Positions 6,771 to 12,655 of a DNA stretch of 12,655 bases are shown piece after piece. The notes under the pieces are model-generated. The model was given only the letters and a program-made list of their open reading frames with translations. It did not search any database and had not been told where the DNA came from. Source of the DNA: JANPJV01 sp031425695 (GTDB lineage Bacteria; Pseudomonadota; Gammaproteobacteria; Xanthomonadales; SZUA-5). The first letter of the stretch is position 1; each line of letters begins with the position of its first letter. The DNA lies in the NCBI GenBank assembly GCA_031425695.1, contig JANPJV010000181.1:1-12655 (forward strand). The letters run 5' to 3'. Made by a program: the position numbers and the translations under genes.

Positions 6771-6891
6771 CGTAGGTCATGTTGCTCGCGCAGCGAGCTA
6801 CTTGACGGCCTTTGATCAGGTCGATGTCAAGTAGCGCCTGATTGCACTGCTGGCCTTGTAGCTGCACCTCGCAGGCGCAACATGACCTACG
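6771..6891. repeat. Cloverleaf-forming inverted REP (GTAG-type) pair, copy A
   Basis: The outer stem is 14 bp: CGTAGGTCATGTTG (6771-6784) with CAACATGACCTACG (6878-6891). Inside are three abutting hairpins with no unpaired junction bases. Arm 1 is CTCGC-gca-GCGAG (6785-6797). Arm 2 is CTACTTGAC (6798-6806) paired with GTCAAGTAG (6826-6834) around 19 nt. Arm 3 is CGCCTG (6835-6840) paired with CAGGCG (6872-6877) around a 31-nt loop. Seen another way, it is two inverted copies of a unit GTCAAGTAG-[hairpin]-CAACATGACCTACG, that is, GTAG followed by a hairpin as in REP sequences. It lies between two plus-strand genes. A second copy is at 10814-10902. Confidence 0.93.
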
Positions 6892-6928
6892 CAAAGTACC
6901 GCACCGCACCCCCACGCCTGGGATACCA

Positions 6929-7630
6929 ATGACCGATCGCGCGACCTCCGCCCCCATCCTGCTTGCCGGCGCCACCGGCCTCGTCGGCGGCTGCGTGCTC
7001 GAACGATTCCACCAGCGCTACCCCGGTCGCCTGGTGCTGGCACCCTCGCGGCGGGAGCTTGCGCACGCGCGCCGCTTCGTCCACAACCCGATCGTGGATC
7101 TCGCCGACCCGACTGTCGACATCGATCTGACCGCGGGTTTGCGCATCGTGGCCGAGGGACTGGTGGGAACTTATCTCTGCTGCCTCGGCACCACCATCAA
7201 GAGTGCTGGATCACAGGCGGCCTTCGCGGCGGTCGATCTCGAGCTGGTGCTGCGACTTGCACGCGTGGCGCGCGAACTCGGGGCGCGGCAGGCAATTCTG
7301 GTGTCGTCAGTCGGTGCCAATGCGGCTTCAAGCAACTTTTACCTGGCGACCAAGGGGCGGGCGGAAGACGGGCTGGTCGGCCTTGGCTTCGAACGCGTCG
7401 ACATCCTGCGGCCCGGGCTTCTGCTGGGCGAGCGCAGCGAGTCACGCCCGGGAGAGGCCATTGCGCAGCGGCTGACGCCGCTATACAACCCGCTGTTGCG
7501 AGGGCCTCTGCGCCGTTACCGGTCAATCGCGGCCAGCACCGTCGCCAACGCCGCCGTGGCGTTGCTCCAGCGCCATCGCCAGGGAATCTTCGTGCACGAG
7601 AACGCGGCGCTGGTCACGCTCGGGGCTTGA
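6929..7630 (+). CDS. NAD(P)H-binding atypical short-chain dehydrogenase/reductase-like protein
   Basis: This 233-residue protein has a Rossmann fold with the nucleotide-binding GATGLVG at 14-20, a Ser-Ser pair at 126-127 (ILVSSVGA) and a Tyr138-x3-Lys142 pair (YLATK), the layout of an atypical SDR. The stretches LCCLGTTIKSAGSQAAF and ILRPGLLLGER resemble the YbjT/HTATIP2 (TIP30)-like NAD(P)H-binding group. The substrate is unknown; members of this group act as small-molecule reductases or as redox-sensing regulators. The frame extends back to a TTG at 6842, but those 29 residues are encoded by the REP pair and intergenic DNA, so ATG 6929, with a weak GGGA ahead of it, is preferred. It lies alone between two repeat elements. 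Confidence 0.87.
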   Translation: MTDRATSAPILLAGATGLVGGCVLERFHQRYPGRLVLAPSRRELAHARRFVHNPIVDLADPTVDIDLTAGLRIVAEGLVGTYLCCLGTTIKSAGSQAAFAAVDLELVLRLARVARELGARQAILVSSVGANAASSNFYLATKGRAEDGLVGLGFERVDILRPGLLLGERSESRPGEAIAQRLTPLYNPLLRGPLRRYRSIAASTVANAAVALLQRHRQGIFVHENAALVTLGA

Positions 7631-7648
7631 TCGGTCGTGAAGAAGAGC

Positions 7649-7667
7649 GTTCGGACAAGGTCCGAAC
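7649..7667. repeat. Solitary GTCCGGAC-family hairpin
   Basis: GTTCGGAC-aag-GTCCGAAC has an 8-bp stem and a 3-nt loop, preceded by AGC and followed by CCCAC exactly as in the other copies. It carries the T-A variant of the base pair that is C-G in the tandem array at 1-180. It sits between the convergent ends of the SDR gene (7630) and uvrD (7691). On the minus strand the stem is followed by the pyrimidine-rich GCTCTTCTTC, so it may act as a weak terminator for uvrD. Confidence 0.85.
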
Positions 7668-7690
7668 CCACAAAAAGCGCGAGTCAGTTC

Positions 7691-9868
7691 TCACCCCAGC
7701 ACGACCAGGTTGGCGTACGCCATCACCAGCCACTTGGGGCCGACGTCCTCGAAGTTGACCTGCAGACGGGCGTGCTCGCCAGCGCCTTCGGCCGCCACGA
7801 TGACGCCCTCGCCGAAGATCGTGTGCGACACGCGGCTGCCGAGCGCGATGGCGGGGCGGTCACCCCAGTCTTCCTCGCGGTGGCGTGCGACCGGACCATA
7901 CCCGCCCGGGCGCGTGAGCTGGGCGCGCGGACGCACTTCGCGGAGCAGTTCGCGCGGGATCTCGCGCAGGAAGCGGGAGGCCCGGTGTGGGGTGGTGACG
8001 CCGCGCACGCGCCGGCGCTCGGCGTGGCTCAGCGTCAGCTGCGTACGCGCACGGGTGATGCCGACGTAGGCGAGCCGGCGTTCCTCTTCCAGCTTGCCGC
8101 TCTCATCGATCGTGCGTTGGCTGGGAAACACGCCTTCTTCCATGCCGACCAGGAACACCCACGGGAACTCGAGGCCCTTGGCGCTGTGCAGGCTCATCAG
8201 CTGGACGCAATCCTCGCCCGCCTGGCCCTGGCCTTCGCCGGCTTCGAGCGCCGCATAGCTCAAGAACGCCGCGAGTTCGGTCAGGCCGGCCTTTTCGTCC
8301 TCATCGGTCAGCACGAAGCCGCGCGCGACATTGAGCAGCTCGTCGAGGTTCTCGACGCGCGACTCGGCGTCATGCTTGTTCTGCGATTGGTAGTGATTGC
8401 GCAGGCCACTGCGCTCGAGCACGGCCTGGATCTGCTCGAACAGGCGCAGGTCGCTGGCCTCGCGCAGCTCGCGGACCAAGCCCAGCAGGCTCTGCAGCCC
8501 GGCTTTGGCGCGACCCTTGATCGCATTCGCCTGCAAGGCAGCCTCGGCGGTACCAATCAGCGAGCGCCCGGCCGCGCGCGCGGCGCCGCGCAGGTCTTCG
8601 AGGGTCTTGTCGCCGACGCCGCGCGGCGGCATGGCAATGGCGCGCTCGAACGCCGCGTCGTCGCCGGGATTGCCGATCAGGCGCAGATACGCCACCGCGT
8701 CGCGGATTTCGGCGCGCTCGAAAAAGCGCAGGCCACCGTAGATTCGATAGCTGATGCTGTGACGGATCAGCTCGTCTTCGAACACCCGCGACAGCGCGTT
8801 GGCGCGGTAGAGAATGGCGACCTCGCTGGGCTTGAGATCGTCGTCCAGCTGGCGACGAATGCGCTCGACGACGAAGCGCGCTTCGTCCTCTTCGTTGTAA
8901 GCCGCATAGACCGAGATCGGCTCGCCGCTGCCGGCGTCGGTCCACAGCTCCTTGCCGAGGCGCTCGGTGTTGCGCGCGATCAGCGCGTTCGCAGCCGCGA
9001 GGATGGTGCCGGTGGAGCGGTAATTCTGTTCCAGTCGGATGATCGTCACCCGCGGAAAGTCGCGCGTGAACGCCTGCATGTTGGCCACCTGCGCGCCACG
9101 CCAGCTGTAGATCGACTGGTCGTCGTCGCCGACCGCGAAGACCTGTCCTGTGCTCCCGGCAAGCATGCGGATCCACGCATACTGAACGCGATTGGTGTCC
9201 TGGAATTCGTCCACCAGGAGCTGGCCGAAGCGGCGCTGGTAGTGATCGAGCAGCGCCGGCTGCGTCAGCCACAGCTCGTGGCTGCGCAGCAGCAACTCGG
9301 CAAAATCGACCAGGCCCTGGCGCTGGCACTCGGCCTCATAGCTTTCGTAGATGCGCACCCAGATGTGCTGGTCGCTTATTCCGGACGGATCGACGTCGCG
9401 CGGACGCAAGCCTTCGTCCTTCCAGGCGTTGATCATCCAGGTGCCCTGGCGCGGCGGGAAGCGCACGTCGTCCAGGCCGAGCTCGAGGATGACCCGCTTG
9501 ACCAGCCGCTGCTGGTCGTCGGAATCAAGGATCTGGAAGTTCTGCGGCAGGCCCGCTTCCTGCCAGTGCAGGCGCAGCAACCGATGTGCGAGCCCGTGGA
9601 AAGTACCGATCCACAGTCCGGCCGTTGGTCGCTGCAGAACCTGTTCGCAGCGACCGCGCATCTGCGCTGCCGCCTTGTTGGTAAAGGTCACCGCTAGGAT
9701 CGAATGCGGCCAGATGCCCATGACCTCGACCAGCCAGGCGATGCGCTGGGTGAGCACGCGGGTCTTTCCCGAACCGGCGCCCGCCAGCACCAGGTAGTGG
9801 CCTGGTGCCGCCGAAACCGCCTCACGTTGTGCCGCGTTGAGCTCGTCGAGCAGGTGCGAGACATCCAC
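7691..9868 (-). CDS. uvrD: DNA helicase II
   Basis: This 725-residue SF1A 3'-5' helicase removes the incised strand in nucleotide excision repair, unwinds DNA in mismatch repair and clears protein blocks from DNA. Motifs in order: Q-motif (LNAAQREAV), Walker A GAGSGKT at 30-36, motif Ia TFTNKAAAQM (61-70), DEFQ at 220-223, VGDDDQSIYSWRGA (246-259), RLEQNYRST (278-286), LHSAKGLEF and VGITRAR. The C-terminus (IFGEGVIV to WLVMAYANL) is the UvrD tail associated with RNA-polymerase binding, favouring UvrD over Rep. The length matches E. coli UvrD (720). The start is GTG at 9868, because MDVSHLLDELN aligns with the E. coli MDVSYLLDSLN start; no ATG fits. The channel gene lies 43 bp upstream on the same strand, so read-through from it is possible. 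Confidence 0.97.
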   Translation of the reverse strand: MDVSHLLDELNAAQREAVSAAPGHYLVLAGAGSGKTRVLTQRIAWLVEVMGIWPHSILAVTFTNKAAAQMRGRCEQVLQRPTAGLWIGTFHGLAHRLLRLHWQEAGLPQNFQILDSDDQQRLVKRVILELGLDDVRFPPRQGTWMINAWKDEGLRPRDVDPSGISDQHIWVRIYESYEAECQRQGLVDFAELLLRSHELWLTQPALLDHYQRRFGQLLVDEFQDTNRVQYAWIRMLAGSTGQVFAVGDDDQSIYSWRGAQVANMQAFTRDFPRVTIIRLEQNYRSTGTILAAANALIARNTERLGKELWTDAGSGEPISVYAAYNEEDEARFVVERIRRQLDDDLKPSEVAILYRANALSRVFEDELIRHSISYRIYGGLRFFERAEIRDAVAYLRLIGNPGDDAAFERAIAMPPRGVGDKTLEDLRGAARAAGRSLIGTAEAALQANAIKGRAKAGLQSLLGLVRELREASDLRLFEQIQAVLERSGLRNHYQSQNKHDAESRVENLDELLNVARGFVLTDEDEKAGLTELAAFLSYAALEAGEGQGQAGEDCVQLMSLHSAKGLEFPWVFLVGMEEGVFPSQRTIDESGKLEEERRLAYVGITRARTQLTLSHAERRRVRGVTTPHRASRFLREIPRELLREVRPRAQLTRPGGYGPVARHREEDWGDRPAIALGSRVSHTIFGEGVIVAAEGAGEHARLQVNFEDVGPKWLVMAYANLVVLG

Positions 9869-9911
9869 TGGCCCGGTCTACTCCCGGGGCCGCGCGCAGG
9901 CGCAGGCCGCG

Positions 9912-10739
9912 TCAACCACGCGCCGCGCCCAACTTTTCGACGGCGACACGCAGGGCCTTGAGCTCATTCAACATCTGTGTCCGTTCGGCATGCGCGGCGT
10001 TGGCATCCTCTTCCTGCTCGGCCTTGATGTCGGCAGCCACGTTCTCCTGCATCGCATTGACGACGACGGCGATGAAGAGATTGAGCACGGTGAAGGTGCA
10101 GGCCAGCAGGAACACCAGGAAGAACACCCACGCCCACGGCTGCACCACCATCAGGTCGCGTGCGATGTCGGCCCAGCCTTCCATGGTCATGACCTGGAAC
10201 AACGTGAACAGGCTCTTGCCGAGGTCCCCGAAGAATTCCGGGGAAGCGGTGCCGAAGAGCTTGGTCGCCATCACCGCGGAGACGTACATCACCAGCACCA
10301 GCAGCGTGATGATCGAGCCCATTCCTGGCAACGCGCTCAGGAGTGCCGCGACCACGCGGCGCATGCTCGGGATCATCGACACCAGTCGCAGCGCGCGCAG
10401 GATGCGCATCGCGCGGAGCACCGAGAACGCGCCACTGGCTGGCACCAGCGCCACGGTCACGATCACGAAGTCGAAGATGTTCCAGGGGTCGCGAAAGAAC
10501 CGGAAGCGATAGGTGATCAGCTTGGCGACAATCTCGACGGTGAAAATTCCCAGCGCAACCCGATCCAGCAGATGCAACACCGAGCCGTAGCGTGCGACCA
10601 GGTCGGGCGAGGTCTCCATGCCGAGCGTGATCGCATTGATCACGATCACGCCGATGATGAAGTACTGGAAACGCGTGCTCTCGAGCAACTGCTGGAGCGC
10701 GCCAGGCGCCTGGACTTGTCTTGCGGTAATGGTGTTCAT
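9912..10739 (-). CDS. Voltage-gated cation channel (bacterial Nav/Cav type) with a TMEGWAD selectivity filter
   Basis: This 275-residue six-transmembrane channel subunit should form homotetramers in the inner membrane. S1 is at about 25-42, S2 has Glu69 (FTVEIVAKL) and S3 has Asp90 (NIFDFVIV). S4 carries four arginines at every third place (109, 112, 115, 118). S5 follows at about 139-160. The pore loop is TLFQVMTMEGWAD, with the filter at 185-191 (codons at 10187-10167). S6 contains Asn220 (LNLFIAVVVNAM), and a C-terminal coiled coil (about 233-270) is typical of bacterial channels. The filter differs from the sodium-selective TLESWSM by Gly188 and Asp191. The start is uncertain: ATG 10739 leaves 23 residues before S1 but has no clear ribosome-binding site; ATG 10784 or 10823 are alternatives, the last lying inside a REP arm. 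The next gene on this strand is uvrD. The family is secure; ion selectivity is inferred. Confidence 0.93.
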   Translation of the reverse strand: MNTITARQVQAPGALQQLLESTRFQYFIIGVIVINAITLGMETSPDLVARYGSVLHLLDRVALGIFTVEIVAKLITYRFRFFRDPWNIFDFVIVTVALVPASGAFSVLRAMRILRALRLVSMIPSMRRVVAALLSALPGMGSIITLLVLVMYVSAVMATKLFGTASPEFFGDLGKSLFTLFQVMTMEGWADIARDLMVVQPWAWVFFLVFLLACTFTVLNLFIAVVVNAMQENVAADIKAEQEEDANAAHAERTQMLNELKALRVAVEKLGAARG

Positions 10740-10813
10740 GAGCAAACGGCCGGCAACCTGACGGAAGGCCAAGCATGCGGCCATGGGCGGCGAGGTGAAA
10801 GGGCTGATGCATT

Positions 10814-10902
10814 CGTAGGTCATGTTGCGCCCGGGAGGGCGCTACTTGACGGATCTTGGTGGAACGTCAAGTAGCCCGCTGTCGCGGGCAACATGACCTA
10901 CG
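10814..10902. repeat. Cloverleaf-forming inverted REP (GTAG-type) pair, copy B
   Basis: The same 14-bp outer stem as copy A occurs at 10814-10827 and 10889-10902. Three abutting hairpins lie within. Arm 1 is CGCCC-ggga-GGGCG (10828-10841). Arm 2 is CTACTTGACG (10842-10851) paired with CGTCAAGTAG (10865-10874) around 13 nt. Arm 3 is CCCGC-tgtc-GCGGG (10875-10888). Every junction base is paired. Arms 1 and 3 differ in sequence from copy A but pair perfectly in both, while the outer stem and arm 2 are conserved. It lies between the secreted-protein gene and the channel gene, both on the minus strand, 20 bp past the stop codon of the former. Confidence 0.95.
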
Positions 10903-10922
10903 TAAAGCGTTCCTTGCGCGGC

Positions 10923-11747
10923 CTAGTTCGCGTTCTGCAGCCGCGTACCCGAAATCACGCCGCGTTCGACACAGCTCAGTCCATTCGTCGGGAACACCGA
11001 GGTGGTGCGGAAGTTGATGTTGACCGAGTGATCGCTCACACGCATTTCCTCGACCTCGAACTGCCCGAACTGCGTCGTGGCACCGTTGGTGTTGCGGCAG
11101 GAAAAATCTCCGGTGCCGGTGATGAGGCTGCCCGCCTGCGGGAAGCTGCCAATCCAATCGCAGGTCACCTGCCCGGTGTTGATGAGCGAGGTCGTCAGGG
11201 TAACCCGGGTCAAGCGTCCGCCCGAGACGGTGAAGCTGCCCGGGATGATGTAGTTGCCGATCTGCGCCGGGTTGGTACAGCTCGCGAAAGCAGTCTGGGC
11301 GCCGAGGTAGTTGCCGTCGCCATCAAGCGCCTTGAAGGTGAAGCGCTGGATCGGCTTGCTGGTGAGCTGGCCATCAATGCTGTAGTCGACCTGTGCTGCG
11401 GTGCGAGAGTCGAACCGCAGGGTCATGCTCCCAACGGCGCGGGTCGTCACAGCAGCAGGGTTGAAGGGTCCGAACAACGGCGGCCCACTGGTCTCGAACA
11501 GGGTGCCGGTGTAGATCTCGCCGGCGGGTGAGGCGGTGGCGTTTGAGAGCAGGTACCACACCGGCTTGCCGTCGCTGCGGTAGTGAAACAGCACCGCGGA
11601 GATGGTGTCGCCCTGGTGCAGCACCTTGAGGCCCCAGCCGCTTTCGGATGGCAGCCACCACATGTCCTGGTAGTTGCGGCGGGCGTGTGCGGGCAGGCTG
11701 GCGGCGATCAACAAGGCGAGCAGCGAAATGCGCAGGGTCGGGAACAT
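10923..11747 (-). CDS. Secreted protein of unknown function with a WWxPxESGWG motif
   Basis: The protein has 274 residues and a clear Sec signal peptide (MFPTLRISLLALLIAASLPAHA, probable cleavage after Ala22), so it is exported to the periplasm or beyond. The mature part begins with YQDMWWLPSESGWGL (26-40), followed by an aromatic beta-rich stretch (LFHYRSDGKPVWYL) and repeated short strands. Four cysteines (157, 196, 217, 259) could form two disulfides in the second half. I recognise the WW-P-ESGWG pattern as recurring in secreted proteins of Lysobacterales, where it has no named function, and no catalytic motif is visible. The start is well supported: GGAG lies six to seven bases before ATG 11747. 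It diverges from the TonB-like gene across 175 bp. Existence and export are likely; the role is unknown. Confidence 0.85.
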   Translation of the reverse strand: MFPTLRISLLALLIAASLPAHARRNYQDMWWLPSESGWGLKVLHQGDTISAVLFHYRSDGKPVWYLLSNATASPAGEIYTGTLFETSGPPLFGPFNPAAVTTRAVGSMTLRFDSRTAAQVDYSIDGQLTSKPIQRFTFKALDGDGNYLGAQTAFASCTNPAQIGNYIIPGSFTVSGGRLTRVTLTTSLINTGQVTCDWIGSFPQAGSLITGTGDFSCRNTNGATTQFGQFEVEEMRVSDHSVNINFRTTSVFPTNGLSCVERGVISGTRLQNAN

Positions 11748-11922
11748 GAGTTTCTCCGTTGACCGCCGGGCGCCGCTGGCGGATTGCTCAGTGGACCTGA
11801 ACGCGGGGTTTCAAATCGGCGCAATTCAGCGCCAACAAACGTAAACGCGGCTAGACATCGCCATTCTCGATTTCCCGCCCGGTCTTCGACTCGCGGCTAG
11901 AGTTCGATGACCTGGAGGCGCG
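11748..11922. promoter_or_regulatory. Divergent intergenic region with a 10-bp direct repeat
   Basis: This space must contain promoters for the secreted-protein gene (minus) and the TonB-like gene (plus). It holds a direct repeat CGCGGCTAGA at 11846-11855 and 11892-11901 (46 bp apart) and a short inverted repeat GGCGC-aattca-GCGCC (11818-11833). Either could be an operator, but I could not match a convincing -35/-10 pair in either direction. Confidence 0.35.
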
Positions 11923-12630
11923 ATGCGCAGCAACGCTGTTGGCGGCAATATGTGGATGCGTCTGTCGCCCCGCCGTGTATTCGCCATGGTGGCGACATTC
12001 ACATTGCACCTGCTGTTAATCGGTTGGCTGCTTCGTGAAACGCAGGTGGAGGCGCCGTTATTCCAGCGCGAGGCAATTGAAATTGAATTGCGCGATTTCG
12101 AGGTGCCCGCGCAACCATTGCCGCCGCCACGACCGGTTGGCGCAGTGCCGCCGCCGGTGCCAGAGCTACGCGCCGTGCCGCGGCCGCAGGCGCCCGCGAT
12201 CATCACGGAAATCGCCGTCGAAGAGCTGGCAGAGCCCAGCGTGCCAGCACCCACTGACCTGCGTGCGCGGATCGAGCACCAGCGTCGAGCGGTCGCGAGC
12301 GACATCGCCCGGGAGAACGCACCGGAGCGGAGGGCTTTCGCCGGCCGCTCGATCGACGCGATGCTGCCCGACAAGGAAAACGTCAAGTTGCCGACCTTCC
12401 GTCCAAAGACCCACGACGGCATGCGTGACACCCTGCGGCGGCTCGGCAACATGGTCAGCATTGGGGTGCCGCGCGCTGCTGCCGACTACCACGCGCCGCT
12501 GGACCTGCTGACCGAAGGCTGGGAAGACCGCCACCACAGCAGCGACATGAAAGACTGTGACCGCGAGTACGCGCAGTTCGATGCGGAGATGCGGCGGCAG
12601 TTGTGTGGGTACGTGAAGCCGCCTGGGTGA
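11923..12630 (+). CDS. TonB-like single-pass membrane protein of unknown function
   Basis: The protein has 235 residues: a basic cytoplasmic start, one transmembrane helix at about 20-37 (FAMVATFTLHLLLIGWLL) with a His inside it as in TonB N-termini, then a proline-rich extended segment (about 62-92, QPLPPPRPVGAVPPPVP). A charged helical region (112-140) and a C-terminal part with Cys212 and Cys228 follow. The topology, anchor plus Pro-rich spacer plus periplasmic domain, resembles TonB, but I do not see the TonB C-terminal fold, its conserved YP motif, or exbB/exbD nearby. It may be a periplasm-spanning scaffold. The start is strong: GGAGG lies five bases before ATG 11923, and the gene ends complete 25 bp before the window edge. 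The CDS is real; its function is not known. Confidence 0.82.
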   Translation: MRSNAVGGNMWMRLSPRRVFAMVATFTLHLLLIGWLLRETQVEAPLFQREAIEIELRDFEVPAQPLPPPRPVGAVPPPVPELRAVPRPQAPAIITEIAVEELAEPSVPAPTDLRARIEHQRRAVASDIARENAPERRAFAGRSIDAMLPDKENVKLPTFRPKTHDGMRDTLRRLGNMVSIGVPRAAADYHAPLDLLTEGWEDRHHSSDMKDCDREYAQFDAEMRRQLCGYVKPPG

Positions 12631-12655
12631 GGGGAGCCGGCGCTCTTGCTTTTGG

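Noticed and set aside
6842..6928. N-terminal extension of the SDR protein from TTG 6842
   Set aside because: This stretch is arm 3 of the REP pair plus spacer; the Rossmann fold starts properly from ATG 6929.
7637..9697. 686-residue open frame on the plus strand
   Set aside because: It lies wholly antisense to uvrD, whose motifs are all present on the other strand. It starts in a repeat and shows no recognisable domain; it is an effect of high GC codon use.
9837..10874. 345-residue open frame on the plus strand
   Set aside because: Antisense to the channel gene; its His/Arg/Asp/Gln-rich sequence is a mirror of the membrane-helix codons.
10814..10902. Cloverleaf as a tRNA gene
   Set aside because: There are no conserved D-loop or T-loop bases, the stem lengths are wrong (14-bp outer stem, 9-10-bp middle arm), there is no anticodon loop, and the outer arms match the repeat copy at 6771-6891.

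Overview
The window is GC-rich, densely coded chromosomal DNA with long antisense shadow frames. The encoded proteins look gammaproteobacterial: a YrdA-like carbonic anhydrase, a UvrD starting MDVS, and a DnaG of 571 residues. The secreted 'WWxPxESGWG' protein and the abundance of GTAG-type palindromic repeats suggest Lysobacterales (Xanthomonadales), perhaps Rhodanobacteraceae. That placement is inference, since there is no rRNA or marker alignment.

Layout from left to right: a tandem array of 48-bp palindrome-bearing repeats (1-180); a VOC/glyoxalase-fold gene (minus), divergent from cysS (plus); an inverted pair of palindromic repeats that looks like a bidirectional terminator; a two-component pair on the minus strand (a receiver-only regulator downstream of a membrane-anchored histidine kinase without a sensor domain); dnaG (minus); an inverted repeat built from 9-bp units; a gamma-class carbonic anhydrase (plus); a cloverleaf-forming REP pair; an atypical SDR gene (plus); a solitary palindromic repeat; uvrD (minus, GTG start); a voltage-gated cation channel of the bacterial Nav/Cav type (minus); a second cloverleaf REP pair; a secreted protein of unknown function (minus); and a divergent gene for a TonB-like single-pass membrane protein (plus).

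Most genes are housekeeping or conserved: translation (cysS), replication priming (dnaG) and DNA repair (uvrD). They do not form one pathway. The clearest functional units are the kinase/regulator pair (4-nt gap) and possibly channel-uvrD (same strand, 43-nt gap).

Three observations stand out. First, the channel has the pore filter TMEGWAD, with the glycine and distal aspartate seen in calcium-selective filters instead of the TLESWSM of sodium-selective bacterial channels. Second, two intergenic elements fold into a gap-free four-way cloverleaf whose arms differ in sequence between copies but keep perfect pairing. Third, a separate GTCCGGAC-type repeat family occurs as a tandem array, an inverted pair and a single copy, with a compensatory base-pair change showing that the small hairpin is what is conserved. 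In addition, the second receiver domain of the response regulator has Glu where the phosphorylated Asp would be.
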